The position numbers were made by a program, and so were the translations under genes. From NCBI GenBank assembly GCA_965203345.1, contig CBDBCK010000028.1, forward strand, positions 806,001 through 870,000: a stretch of DNA of 64,000 bases, written 5' to 3'. Below the pieces are notes generated by a model. That model searched no databases. It worked only from the letters and a program-made list of their open reading frames with translations, and was not told the origin of the DNA. Position 1 is the stretch's first letter. Every line of letters begins with the position of its first letter. Below are positions 35,649-45,014 of this stretch, one piece after another. This DNA is from CBDBCK01 sp965203345 (GTDB lineage Bacteria > Chloroflexota > Dehalococcoidia > Lucifugimonadales > Lucifugimonadaceae).

Positions 35649-37406
35649 ATGCGTTTTGAACAAATAAATAAGTCTGTTCCTCTCAGCCCGGACAGGATGC
35701 CTAATCTTGCCAATTACGAACGGGCACGCGCCTCTTTCAATTGGTTTCGCGACGCGTTTGATCAAATGGACTGGTTGCCGCACGGGGGACTGAATAACGC
35801 TTATGAAGCCATAGACCGACACGTTGTGCATGGGAGGGGAGATAAAACAGCAATGATATGGCTTGGCAAGAACGGAGAAGAAGAAAGTTTCACGTATAGA
35901 GAGATGAAGGAAGAGACAGACAAGTTCGGCGCTGCAATTAGAGGGTTGGGTTTGGAGACTGGCGACAGAATCTTCTTCTTTATGGATAGGTTGCCGGAGC
36001 TGTATTTCGCTATACTTGGAGCATTGAAAGCAGGAGGTATAGTAGGTCCCCTCTTTTCCGCGTTCGGTCCAGATCCTGTACGAGATAGGCTCGCGGATGC
36101 AGATGCTCGCTTCCTTGTTACCTCACCGGATCTCAGATCAAAGATAGCGCCTATACTCGGAGATTTACCGTCGCTTGAGCATGTGATAGTGGTCAATAAG
36201 AACGGCCGTTTTTCTCATCCGCTCTCTCCTGGTGACGTTTCTTATGAGGCACTGATGAACGATGCCGACGGGATAAACTTTCAGATAACGAATACAAGTC
36301 AGTACGATTTTGCAATTATGCATTACACTTCAGGGTCTACTGGCAAACCTAAGGGCGTACTTCACAGGCATCAGGCTGTTATACAACAGTGGCTTACCGG
36401 CAAGTGGGCTTTGGACTTGCATCCTGACGATGTGTACTGGTGTACAGCGGATCCGGGTTGGGTTACTGGAACGTCATACGGAATAATTGCTCCTTGGACG
36501 AACGGCGTTACGCAGATTATTTATGAGGGAGGTTTCAGCGCAAACAAATGGTACGACGTTATAGACAAATACGATGTGTCTGTATGGTATACGGCTCCTA
36601 CAGCTGTTCGTCTGCTTATGCGCGCGGGTGAATCTCCTGTGCAACAGCACTCTCTATCCTCTCTGAGGTTTATTGCTAGCGTGGGTGAGCCTCTCAACCC
36701 AGAAGCAGTTGTATGGAGCATGGAGCAGTTTGGCCTTCCAATACATGACAACTGGTGGCAGACAGAGACAGGCGCGATAATGTGTGCGAACTTTGCTTCT
36801 GTACCTGTACGCCCTGGTTCTATGGGTAAACCTTTGCCGGGTATAGAGCTTGGCATCTTGGATGAGGACTACTCAGTTTTGCCGCCCGGCAAACCTGGCC
36901 TCTTGGCAGTACGACTTGGCTGGCCCTCGATGTTTCATGCCTATTGGCGACAAGACAAACTCTACAACGAGCGGTTCAAACGCAGCTGGTACATAACGGG
37001 TGACCAGGCGTCTAAGGACGAAGATGGTTACTTTTGGTTTCAAGGGCGCTCGGATGACGTGATAAACACCGCTGGCCATCTGGTCGGACCGTTTGAGGTG
37101 GAGAGCGCGCTTATTGAGCATCCCGCGGTAGCCGAAGCAGGAGTAATAGGCAAGCCGGACCCTGTAGCCATGGAGACAGTTAAGGCTTTTGTAACGCTTA
37201 ACTCAGGATTCCAACCCTCCGACTCGCTCCGGCGTGAACTCATGCGATTTACGCGTGATAAAATGTCGGCGGGCGTTGCTCCGCGCGAGATTGACTTCAT
37301 TGAGATACTTCCCAAGACTCGTTCGGGGAAGATAATGCGTAGACTCCTGAAGGCTCGCGAGCTGGGTTTGCCTGAAGGGGATACCTCAACTCTGGAAGAC
37401 GATTAG
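35649..37406 (+). CDS. acsA: acetyl-CoA synthetase (AMP-forming)
   Basis: A 585-residue ANL-family enzyme from ATG 35649, chosen because AGGGG lies 7 bases upstream; the frame also opens at ATG 35574. It shows P-loop YTSGSTGKPKGVLHRH, the acetate-pocket segment DNWWQTETG where the Trp limits acyl size, GDQASKDEDGYFWFQGRSDD, and the catalytic Lys in LPKTRSGKIMRRLLK. Overall it resembles the Bacillus AcsA type, which lacks the long N-terminal extension. It converts acetate to acetyl-CoA. It stands alone, divergent from rplI, just left of the glycosyltransferase array. Confidence 0.88.
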   Translation: MRFEQINKSVPLSPDRMPNLANYERARASFNWFRDAFDQMDWLPHGGLNNAYEAIDRHVVHGRGDKTAMIWLGKNGEEESFTYREMKEETDKFGAAIRGLGLETGDRIFFFMDRLPELYFAILGALKAGGIVGPLFSAFGPDPVRDRLADADARFLVTSPDLRSKIAPILGDLPSLEHVIVVNKNGRFSHPLSPGDVSYEALMNDADGINFQITNTSQYDFAIMHYTSGSTGKPKGVLHRHQAVIQQWLTGKWALDLHPDDVYWCTADPGWVTGTSYGIIAPWTNGVTQIIYEGGFSANKWYDVIDKYDVSVWYTAPTAVRLLMRAGESPVQQHSLSSLRFIASVGEPLNPEAVVWSMEQFGLPIHDNWWQTETGAIMCANFASVPVRPGSMGKPLPGIELGILDEDYSVLPPGKPGLLAVRLGWPSMFHAYWRQDKLYNERFKRSWYITGDQASKDEDGYFWFQGRSDDVINTAGHLVGPFEVESALIEHPAVAEAGVIGKPDPVAMETVKAFVTLNSGFQPSDSLRRELMRFTRDKMSAGVAPREIDFIEILPKTRSGKIMRRLLKARELGLPEGDTSTLEDD

Positions 37407-37560
37407 AGAAGTCGCCGTTATTCACTAAATGACCGAAAAGAACGTGTATCTTCAATGAGCGAGTGCGGCTACGTCGTCGGATCCGAAAGTAACTTCTTTA
37501 GATCTGCTGTAATATTCTCCTAGGCATCGCAGTAATGAGTAATAAATAGTGAACTTAATA

Positions 37561-37574
37561 CCCCCCCCCCCCCC
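37561..37574 (+). repeat. C14 tract, cassette 1
   Basis: Fourteen Cs, 25 bases before the TTG start of copy 1. The usual CTAGCTA context before the tract is replaced by GTGAACTTAATA, so this cassette has a different left border. Confidence 0.92.
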
Positions 37575-37599
37575 ACGATATGCCTTGGGGTGACAGATA

Positions 37600-38874
37600 T
37601 TGAGAATACTAAAAAAGTTCTTGAGAAAGGTCTTACGGTACAGCTTGAAGTGGAAGGTCCCTATCGTTGCATTGGTGATGCGAAATCACATTTTGAAACG
37701 GGTATACTTCACCTTTTTTCGGAGGCGGGCTTTAGCGTATTTGCGAAAAATCGATCGTCTGGTACTGGAAACGCCACCCATGTCGGTGCCTTACTCTGAT
37801 GACGAACTCAAAGCACTGGACAGCCGCATTATTGATAAAATGCGCTTGTTGCAGTTTGAAACCCTTGCCGAAGACGCTAGATTTTTGATCGTTCAACCTC
37901 ACTATAAAGCGGGTTCAATTGGTGAACTGGTAACGCTAATCACTGGCCTCAGGTTGGGATACCTTTACGACCGGACGGTGCTTTATGATGACGGCAAATC
38001 ACCCTATGATTTCTGCTTCAAGCCTATTGGTATTCACTCTTTGCGAAATACAGGGCTGCAAACTCAGAAACAGCCCACTTTAAATTTTTTGCTGGAACGA
38101 GAGAGGGCGGTGCGTTTTGGCCCCTACTGTTCCAACATAGCATGGCAAATGGCGCGTGAGGTAGATATGCCAATAAGATACGGCATACGATACTCGGATA
38201 TCAATTACACCGCACCACTTCACATGCCCCACAGTTACCTTTACGTTGATGGCCTGTTACTGAATTCATTTCTGGAACTTAAGGAGGAGTACCAGGAACA
38301 CATCTATAGCCGCGAGCGCGAAATAGGTTTGGACAAACAGCAACCGGTTATTGGGCTTCACGCGCGCTTGGGAGACACAAAGGTGGGCCGTGGGCAGGTT
38401 TACCGTAAACATTCAGATGCCAACTTTCTGCAGGCAATAGAACGAGTGGTTTCTGAGAGCGGTATTAAAACAGTGTTTGTCACTACCGACTCGCCGGAAT
38501 TTCTGCAACGTTTGCCAAGAGATTCAAGGATCACCTTTATCTACGACGAGCAGGAGAAACGTTACAATAATCATAATAATTCTATGGTTAGAATAAGACC
38601 GGAGCTGAAGAAGCAGGAAACTATGACAGCGATAAAGAACGCGTATCTCCTGAGCGGGTGCGACTACATTGTAGGAACCTATAGTAATTTATCCAGATGT
38701 GGCGTGGCACTTTCCTATTATCGCAACAGAAAAATGAACTTAATAGCCATACGGCGTCGTGGGAATACCGGCTTTGACCTTGAGTACTTTACGACCGACG
38801 ATGACAAGTTGCCTGCGAGCGTCGCGCCGGTGTCGCCATGGATGCAGGGATGGATTCCCAGATCTTGGTGGTGA
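37600..38874 (+). CDS. GT23/NodZ/FUT8-like fucosyltransferase homologue, copy 1
   Basis: A 424-residue glycosyltransferase. A basic N-terminal stretch is followed by GSIGELVTLITGLRLG (106-121), matching the donor-side glycine loop of the fucosyltransferase superfamily. Then come the GDP-binding HARLGD (254-259; HxRxxD in FUT8/NodZ), VFVTTDSPE (292-300) and DYIVGTYSNLSR (355-366; cf. DxLVxTFSSxVxR). These three blocks in this order suggest an alpha-1,6/O-fucosyltransferase-type GT-B enzyme. Start TTG 37600 has GGGG-TGA as Shine-Dalgarno 9 bases upstream; the main frame has a TGA just before, so it cannot begin earlier. C-terminal variant: MQGWIPRSWW. Confidence 0.75.
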   Translation: MRILKKFLRKVLRYSLKWKVPIVALVMRNHILKRVYFTFFRRRALAYLRKIDRLVLETPPMSVPYSDDELKALDSRIIDKMRLLQFETLAEDARFLIVQPHYKAGSIGELVTLITGLRLGYLYDRTVLYDDGKSPYDFCFKPIGIHSLRNTGLQTQKQPTLNFLLERERAVRFGPYCSNIAWQMAREVDMPIRYGIRYSDINYTAPLHMPHSYLYVDGLLLNSFLELKEEYQEHIYSREREIGLDKQQPVIGLHARLGDTKVGRGQVYRKHSDANFLQAIERVVSESGIKTVFVTTDSPEFLQRLPRDSRITFIYDEQEKRYNNHNNSMVRIRPELKKQETMTAIKNAYLLSGCDYIVGTYSNLSRCGVALSYYRNRKMNLIAIRRRGNTGFDLEYFTTDDDKLPASVAPVSPWMQGWIPRSWW

Positions 38875-39066
38875 GGAGACCTACCGTCCCTATTTTCTAA
38901 GTTATAATCTCCTTGGATTCCTTAAACGCGACAAAGAAGGTAGAAGTGACACACGTGATGGTTTCCGGACGACCAATGAAAACCCCGACAATTGGAGCTG
39001 AGGTTTATTCTGAGTTCTACAATAACTAATTGAAATAAATGATGAACGTAATACTCTCGTCTGGTA

Positions 39067-39075
39067 CCCCCCTCC
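39067..39075 (+). repeat. interrupted C6-T-C2 tract, cassette 2
   Basis: The tract is short and broken by T, so slippage should be rare. In this cassette alone the spacer reads CTCTCG instead of CTCTAG. An ATG ATG frame therefore runs through the tract and ends at the TGA overlapping the gene start. Confidence 0.9.
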
Positions 39076-39100
39076 ACGATATGTCCTGGGGTGGCAGATA

Positions 39101-40378
39101 TTGAGAATCCTAAAGTTCTTGAGAAAGGTCTCACGGTACAGGAGGAAGTGGAAGGTTTCTACCGTTGCATTGGTGATGCGAAATCACATTTTGAAGCGGG
39201 TATACTTCACCTTTTTTCGGAGGCGGGCTTTAGCGCATTTGAGAAAAATAGATCTTCTGGTACTGGAAACGCCACCCATGTCGGTGCCTTACTCTGAGGA
39301 CGAACTGAAGGCACTGGACAGCCACATTATTGATAAAATGCGCTTGTTGCAGTTTGAAACCCTCGCCGAAGACGCTAGATTTTTGATCGTTCAGCCTCAC
39401 TATAAAGTGGGGTCAACCGGTACACTGGTAGCGCTAATCACTGGCCTCAGGTTGGGATACCTTTACGACCGGACGGTGCTTTACGATCACGGCAAATCAC
39501 CCTATGATTTTTGCTTCAAGCCTATTGGTATTCACTCTTTGGGAAATACAGGGCTGCAAACTCAGAAACAGCCCGCTTTTAATTTTTTACTGCAACGAGA
39601 GAGGACAGTAAGTTTTGGCTCTGGCTGTTCCAACATGGCATGGAGGTTGGCGCGTGAGGGACATTTGCCGATTCAATACGGCATACGATACTCGGACATC
39701 AATCATACCACACCACTTCACATGCCTTACAGTTCCCTTTACGTTGATGGCCTGTTACTAAATTCCTTTCTGGAACTTAAGGAGGATTACCAGGAACACA
39801 TCTATAGCCGCAAGCGCGAAATAGGTTTGGACAAACAGCAGTCGGTTATTGGATTTCACGCTCGCTTCGGCGATGTAAAAACAGATGGAACATGTTATTA
39901 CCGTAACCATTCAGCTACGAACTTTCTGCAGGCAATAGAGCGAGTAGTTTCTGAGAGCGGTATTAAAACAGTGTTTGTTACTACCGACTCGCCGGGATTT
40001 CTGCAACGTTTGCCAAGAGATTCAGGGATCACCTTTATCTACGACGAGCAGGAGAAACGTTACAATAATCTTAATAATTCTATGGTTAGAATAAGACCGG
40101 AGCTGAAGAAGCAGGAAACTATGACAGCCATAAAGAACGCGTATCTCCTGAGCGGATGCGACTACATTGTAGGAGCCTATAGTAATTTATCCAGATGTAG
40201 CATAGCGCTTTCCTATTATCGCAACAGAAAAATGAACGCAATAGCCATACGGCGTCGTGGGAATACCGGCTTTGACCTTGAGTACTTTACGACCGACGAC
40301 GACAAGTTGCCAGCGAGCTCCACACCGGTTTCACCATGGATTCATAAGGGGACTGCCCGTGACTATTGGCTACGTTAA
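39101..40378 (+). CDS. GT23/NodZ/FUT8-like fucosyltransferase homologue, copy 2
   Basis: A 425-residue paralogue, the most diverged of the set: HARFGD replaces HARLGD, window 1 reads FGSGCSNMAWRLAREGHL, and window 2 after the motif reads VKTDGTCYYRNHSATN. TTDSPG and DYIVGAYSNLSRC are retained, so it is probably active. C-terminus ARDYWLR. Start TTG 39101 with GGGGTGG upstream. In this copy the main frame is open through the interrupted tract, unlike the others. Expression is likely stable because the tract is broken. Confidence 0.73.
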   Translation: MRILKFLRKVSRYRRKWKVSTVALVMRNHILKRVYFTFFRRRALAHLRKIDLLVLETPPMSVPYSEDELKALDSHIIDKMRLLQFETLAEDARFLIVQPHYKVGSTGTLVALITGLRLGYLYDRTVLYDHGKSPYDFCFKPIGIHSLGNTGLQTQKQPAFNFLLQRERTVSFGSGCSNMAWRLAREGHLPIQYGIRYSDINHTTPLHMPYSSLYVDGLLLNSFLELKEDYQEHIYSRKREIGLDKQQSVIGFHARFGDVKTDGTCYYRNHSATNFLQAIERVVSESGIKTVFVTTDSPGFLQRLPRDSGITFIYDEQEKRYNNLNNSMVRIRPELKKQETMTAIKNAYLLSGCDYIVGAYSNLSRCSIALSYYRNRKMNAIAIRRRGNTGFDLEYFTTDDDKLPASSTPVSPWIHKGTARDYWLR

Positions 40379-40546
40379 ATCTCCTTGGATTCCTTGAAAC
40401 TCGACAAAAGTAGAGGTGATACGCGTGGTGGTTTCCGGACGACCAGTGAAAACCCCGACAATTGGAGCTGAGGATTTATCCCAAGTTCTATTCAATATTG
40501 TTTGAAATGAATGATGAACGTAATACTCTAGTCTGGTAACTAGCTA

Positions 40547-40571
40547 CCCCCCCCCCCCCCCCCCCCCCCCC
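40547..40571 (+). repeat. C25 tract, cassette 3
   Basis: Twenty-five uninterrupted Cs, 25 bases before TTG 40597. Confidence 0.92.
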
Positions 40572-40596
40572 ACGATATGCTTTGGAGTGACAGATA

Positions 40597-41889
40597 TTGA
40601 GAATACTAAAGTTCTTGAGGAAGGTCTCACGGTACAGCTTGAAGCGGAAGGTCTCTACCGCTGAATTGGTGATGCGAAATCACATTTTGAAACGGGTATA
40701 CTTCACCTTTTTTCGGAGGCGGGCATTAGCGCATTTGAGAAAAATCGATCGTCTGGTACTGGAAACGCCACCTATGTCGGTGCCTTACTCTGATGACGAA
40801 CTCAAGGCACTGGAAAGCCACATTATTGATAAAATCCGCTTGTTGCAGTTTGAAACCCTCGCCGAAGACGCTAGATTTTTGATCGTTCAACCTCACTATG
40901 GAGCGGGCTCAATCGGTGAACTGGTAACGCTAATCACTGGCCTCAGGTTGGGATACCTTTACGACCGGACGGTGCTTTATGATGACGGCAAATCACCCTA
41001 TGATTTCTGCTTCAAGCCTATTGGTATTCACTCTTTGGGAAATACAGGGCTGCAAACTCAGAAACAGCCCACTTTAAATTTTTTACTGCAACGAGAGAGG
41101 GCGGTGCGTTTTGGCTCTCCCAGCATGGCATGGCAAATGGCGGTTGAGGTAGATATGCCAATAAGATACGGCATACGGTACTCGGATATCAATTACACCG
41201 CACCACTTCACATGCCCCACAGTTACCTTTACGTTGATGGCCTGTTACTGAATTCATTTCTGGAACTTAAGGAGGAGTATCAGGAACACATCTATAACCG
41301 CGAGCGCGAAATAGGTTTGGACAAACAGCAGCCGGTTATTGGACTTCACGCTCGCTTAGGAGATGTAAAAGAAGATGGAGCAGCTTATTACCGTGTACAT
41401 TCAGATGCCAACTTTCTGCAGGCAGTAGAGCGAGTGGTTTCTGAGAGCGGTATTAAAACAGTGTTTGTTACTACCGACTCGCCGGAATTTCTGCAACGTT
41501 TGCCAAGAGATTCAGGGATCGCCTTTATCTATGACGAGCAGGAGAAACGTTACAATAATCATAATAATTATATGGTTAGAATAGGGCCGGAGTTGAAGAA
41601 GCAGGAAACTATGACAGCGATAAAGAACGCATATTTCCTGAGCAGGTGCGACTACATTTTAGGGGCCTATAGTAATTTATCCAGATGTGGCATGGCGCTT
41701 TCCTATTATCGCAACAGAAAAATGAACGCAATAACCATACGGCGTCGTGGGAATACCGGCTTTGACCTTGAGTACTTTACGACCGACGACAACAAATTGC
41801 CTGCGAGCGTCGCGCCGGTGTCGCCATGGATGCAGGGATTCCTAGACCTAGGTAGTAAGGAGACCTACCGTCCCTATTTTCTAAGTTAA
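40597..41889 (+). CDS. GT23/NodZ/FUT8-like fucosyltransferase homologue, copy 3
   Basis: A 430-residue paralogue with HARLGD, TTDSPE and DYILGAYSNLSRC. Window 1 is the shortest in the set (FGSPSMAWQMAVEV) and window 2 reads VKEDGAAYYRVHSDAN. The C-terminus is extended to KETYRPYFLS because the usual stop is read through. This copy is informative for frame choice: the competing frame seen in other copies is broken by TGA at CTCTACCGCTGAATT, whereas the main frame stays open. TTG 40597 follows GGAGTGA. Confidence 0.75.
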   Translation: MRILKFLRKVSRYSLKRKVSTAELVMRNHILKRVYFTFFRRRALAHLRKIDRLVLETPPMSVPYSDDELKALESHIIDKIRLLQFETLAEDARFLIVQPHYGAGSIGELVTLITGLRLGYLYDRTVLYDDGKSPYDFCFKPIGIHSLGNTGLQTQKQPTLNFLLQRERAVRFGSPSMAWQMAVEVDMPIRYGIRYSDINYTAPLHMPHSYLYVDGLLLNSFLELKEEYQEHIYNREREIGLDKQQPVIGLHARLGDVKEDGAAYYRVHSDANFLQAVERVVSESGIKTVFVTTDSPEFLQRLPRDSGIAFIYDEQEKRYNNHNNYMVRIGPELKKQETMTAIKNAYFLSRCDYILGAYSNLSRCGMALSYYRNRKMNAITIRRRGNTGFDLEYFTTDDNKLPASVAPVSPWMQGFLDLGSKETYRPYFLS

Positions 41890-42053
41890 ATCTCCTTGGA
41901 TTCCTTAACGCGGCAAAGGTAGAGGTGACGCACGTGGTGGTTTCTGGGCGACCAATGAAAACCCCGACAATTGGAGCTGAGGTTTATCCCGAGTGCTACA
42001 ATAACTAATTGAAATAAATGATGAACGTAATACTCTAGTTTGGTACCTAGCTA

Positions 42054-42078
42054 CCCCCCCCCCCCCCCCCCCCCCCCC
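42054..42078 (+). repeat. C25 tract, cassette 4
   Basis: Twenty-five uninterrupted Cs, 25 bases before TTG 42104. Confidence 0.92.
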
Positions 42079-42103
42079 ACGATATGCCTTGGAGTGACAG
42101 ATA

Positions 42104-43354
42104 TTGAGAATACTAAAAAAGTTCTTGAGAAAGGTCTTACGGTACAGCTTGAAGTGGAAGGTCTCTTTGAAACGGGTATACTTCACCTTTTTTCGGAGGC
42201 GGGCATTAGCGCATTTGAGAAAAATAGATCGTCTGGTACTGGAAACGCCACCCATGTCGGTGCCTTACTCCGAGGACGAACTCAAGGCACTGGGCAGCCA
42301 CATTATTGACAAAATCCGCTTGTTGCAGTTTGAAACCCTCGCTGAAAACGCTAGATTTTTGATCGTTCAACCTAGCTATGGAGCGGGTTCAATCGGTGAA
42401 CTGGTAACGCTAATCACTGGCCTCAGATTGGGATACCTTTACGACCGGACGGTGCTTTATGATGACGGCAAATCACCCTATGATTTCTGCTTCAAGCCTA
42501 TTGGTATTCACTCTTTGGGAAATATAGAGCTGCAAACTCAGAAACAGCCCACTTTAAATTTTTTACTGCAACGAGATAAGGCAGTGCTTTTTAGTGCTAA
42601 CCGTAGCTTTTTCAACGACATGGCATGGCAAATGGCATGTGAGGTAGATATGCCAATAAGATACGGCATACGGTACTCGGATATCAACTACACCGCACCA
42701 CTTCACATGCCTTACAGTTACCTTTACGTTGATGGCCTGTTACTGAATTCATTTCTGGAACTTAAGGAGGAGTATCAGGAACACATCTATAACCGCAAGC
42801 GCGAAATAGGTTTAGACAAACAGCAGCCGGTTATTGGTCTTCACGCGCGCTTGGGAGACACAAAGCTGCTCCCTGAGGAGGTTTACCGTTTACATTCAGA
42901 TGCCAACTTTCTTCAGGCAATAGAGCGAGTGGTTTCTGAGAGCGGTATTAAAACAGTGTTTGTTACTACCGACTCGCCGGAATTTCTGCAACGTTTGCCA
43001 AGAGACTCAGGTATCACCTTTATCTACGACGAACAGGAGAAACGTTACGATAATCATAATAATGGTATGGTTAGAATAAGTCCTGAGCTGAAGAAGCAGG
43101 AAACTATGACAGCGATAAAGAACGTATATCTCCTGAGCGGGTGCGACTACATTGTAGGAACCTATAGTAATTTATCCAGATGTGGCATGGCACTTTCCTA
43201 TTATCGCAACAGAAAAATGAACGCAATAACCATACGGCGTTGTGGGAATACCGGCTTTGACCTTGAGTACTTTACGACCGATGACGACAAGTTGCCTGCG
43301 AGCCTCGCGCCGGTGTCGCCATGGATGCAGGGCGGGATTCCCATATATTGGTAG
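42104..43354 (+). CDS. GT23/NodZ/FUT8-like fucosyltransferase homologue, copy 4
   Basis: A 416-residue paralogue. An in-frame deletion in the N-terminal basic region removes the ALVMRNH segment found in the others. Motifs HARLGD, TTDSPE and DYIVGTYSNLSRC are intact. Window 1 is of the long type (FSANRSFFNDMAWQM), and window 2 reads TKLLPEEVYRLHSDAN. C-terminus MQGGIPIYW. TTG 42104 with GGAGTGA upstream. The indel keeps the frame, which supports selection for the protein. Confidence 0.75.
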   Translation: MRILKKFLRKVLRYSLKWKVSLKRVYFTFFRRRALAHLRKIDRLVLETPPMSVPYSEDELKALGSHIIDKIRLLQFETLAENARFLIVQPSYGAGSIGELVTLITGLRLGYLYDRTVLYDDGKSPYDFCFKPIGIHSLGNIELQTQKQPTLNFLLQRDKAVLFSANRSFFNDMAWQMACEVDMPIRYGIRYSDINYTAPLHMPYSYLYVDGLLLNSFLELKEEYQEHIYNRKREIGLDKQQPVIGLHARLGDTKLLPEEVYRLHSDANFLQAIERVVSESGIKTVFVTTDSPEFLQRLPRDSGITFIYDEQEKRYDNHNNGMVRISPELKKQETMTAIKNVYLLSGCDYIVGTYSNLSRCGMALSYYRNRKMNAITIRRCGNTGFDLEYFTTDDDKLPASLAPVSPWMQGGIPIYW

Positions 43355-43552
43355 TAAGGAGACCTACCGTCCCTATTTTCTACGTTAAATCTCCTTGGAT
43401 TCCTTAACGCGAGAAAGGTAGAGGTGACGCACGTGATGGTTTCCGGGCGACCAATGAAAACCCCGACAATTGGAGCTGAGGTTTATCCCGAGTTCTACAA
43501 TAACTAATTGAAATAAATGATGAACGTAATACTCTAGTTTGGTACCTAGCTA

Positions 43553-43567
43553 CCCCCCCCCCCCCCC
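43553..43567 (+). repeat. C15 tract, cassette 5
   Basis: Fifteen Cs. The tract joins GATATG directly, without the AC seen in cassettes 1-4, so its distance to the start is 23 bases. Confidence 0.92.
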
Positions 43568-43590
43568 GATATGCCTTGGAGTGACAGATA

Positions 43591-44874
43591 TTGAGAATAC
43601 TAAAAAAGTTCTTGAGAAAGGCCTCACGGTACAGCTTGAAGTGGAAGGTCTCTATCGTTGCATTGGTGATGCGAAGTCACATTTTGAAACGGGTATACTT
43701 CACCTTTTTTCGGAGGCGGGCATTAGCGCATTTGAGAAAAATAGATCGTCTGGTACTGGAAACGCCACCCATGTCGGTGCCTTACTCTGATGACGAACTG
43801 AAGGCACTGGAAAGCCACATTATTGATAAAATCCGCTTGTTGCAGTTTGAAACCCTCGCTGAAAACGCTAGATTTTTGATCGTTAAACCTGGCTATGGAG
43901 CGGGTTCAATCGGTGAACTGGTAACGCTAATCACTGGCCTCAGGTTGGGATACCTTTACGACCGGACGGTGCTTTATGATGACGGCGAATCACCCTATGA
44001 TTTCTGCTTCAAGCCCATCAGTATTCACTCTTTGCGAAATACAGGGCTGCAAACTCGAAAACAGCTAAATTTTTTACTGCAACGAGATAAGGCAGTGTTT
44101 TTTGATGCTAATATTAGCTTTCCCAACGACATGGCATGGCAAATGGCACGTGAGGTAGATATGCCAATAAGATACGGCATACGGTACTCGGATATTAACT
44201 ACACCGCACCACTTCACATGCCTCACAGTTACCTTTACGTTGATGGTCTGTTACTGAATTCATTTCTGGAACTTAAGGAGGAGTATCAGGAACACATCTA
44301 TAGCCGCAAGCGCGAAATAGGTTTGGACAAACAGCAGCCGGTTATAGGGCTTCACGCGCGCTTGGGAGACACAAAGCTGATCCCTGATCAGGTTTACCGT
44401 TTACATTCAGCTACGAACTTTCTGCAGGCAATAGAGCGAGTAGTTTCTGAGAGCGGTATTAAAACAGTGTTTGTTACTACCGACTCGCCGGAATTTTTGC
44501 AACGTTTGCCAAGGGATTCAGGGATCACCTTTATCTACGACGAACAGGAGAAACGTTACGATAATTATAATAATTATATGGTTAGAATAAGGCCGGAGCT
44601 GAAGAAGCAGGAAACTATGACAGCGATAAAGAACGCATATTTCCTGAGCAGGTGCGACTACATTGTAGGAACCTATAGTAATTTATCCAGATGTGGCATG
44701 GCACTTTCCTATTATCGCAACAGAAAAATGAACGCAATAACCATACGGCGGCGTGGGAATACCGGCTTTGACCTTGAGTACTTTACGACCGATGACGACA
44801 AGTTGCCTGCGAGCGCCGCGCCAGTGTCGCCATGGATTCATAAGGGGACTGCCCGTGACTATTGGCTACGTTAA
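43591..44874 (+). CDS. GT23/NodZ/FUT8-like fucosyltransferase homologue, copy 5
   Basis: A 427-residue paralogue with HARLGD, TTDSPE and DYIVGTYSNLSRC. The donor-side loop begins KPGYGAGSIGEL rather than QPHY. Window 1 FDANISFPNDMAWQM, window 2 TKLIPDQVYRLHSATN, with no PT before NFLLQ. C-terminus ARDYWLR, linked to the short 140-base spacer that follows. TTG 43591 after GGAGTGA. Confidence 0.75.
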   Translation: MRILKKFLRKASRYSLKWKVSIVALVMRSHILKRVYFTFFRRRALAHLRKIDRLVLETPPMSVPYSDDELKALESHIIDKIRLLQFETLAENARFLIVKPGYGAGSIGELVTLITGLRLGYLYDRTVLYDDGESPYDFCFKPISIHSLRNTGLQTRKQLNFLLQRDKAVFFDANISFPNDMAWQMAREVDMPIRYGIRYSDINYTAPLHMPHSYLYVDGLLLNSFLELKEEYQEHIYSRKREIGLDKQQPVIGLHARLGDTKLIPDQVYRLHSATNFLQAIERVVSESGIKTVFVTTDSPEFLQRLPRDSGITFIYDEQEKRYDNYNNYMVRIRPELKKQETMTAIKNAYFLSRCDYIVGTYSNLSRCGMALSYYRNRKMNAITIRRRGNTGFDLEYFTTDDDKLPASAAPVSPWIHKGTARDYWLR

Positions 44875-44969
44875 ATCTCCAATGAAAACCCCGACAATTG
44901 GAGCTGAGGATTTATCCCAAGTTCTATTCAATAATGATGAACGTAATACTCTAGTCTGGTGCCTAGCTA

Positions 44970-44990
44970 CCCCCCCCCCCCCCCCCCCCC
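44970..44990 (+). repeat. C21 tract, cassette 6
   Basis: Twenty-one Cs. An upstream ORF from ATG 44882 reads through the tract. With 21 Cs it enters a frame that overlaps the gene start and runs to a stop at about 45211. Confidence 0.92.
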
Positions 44991-45014
44991 TGATATGCCT
45001 TGGGGTAACAGATA

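Noticed and set aside
43539..43790. Second open frame through the C tract (polyproline followed by ICLGVTDIENTKKVLEKGL) overlapping the start of the glycosyltransferase, seen in several cassettes
   Set aside because: In cassette 3 this frame has a stop (CGCTGAATT) while the glycosyltransferase frame stays open, and the basic N terminus of the main frame fits the family. I treat it as a by-product of overlap, relevant only as a possible interfering upstream ORF.
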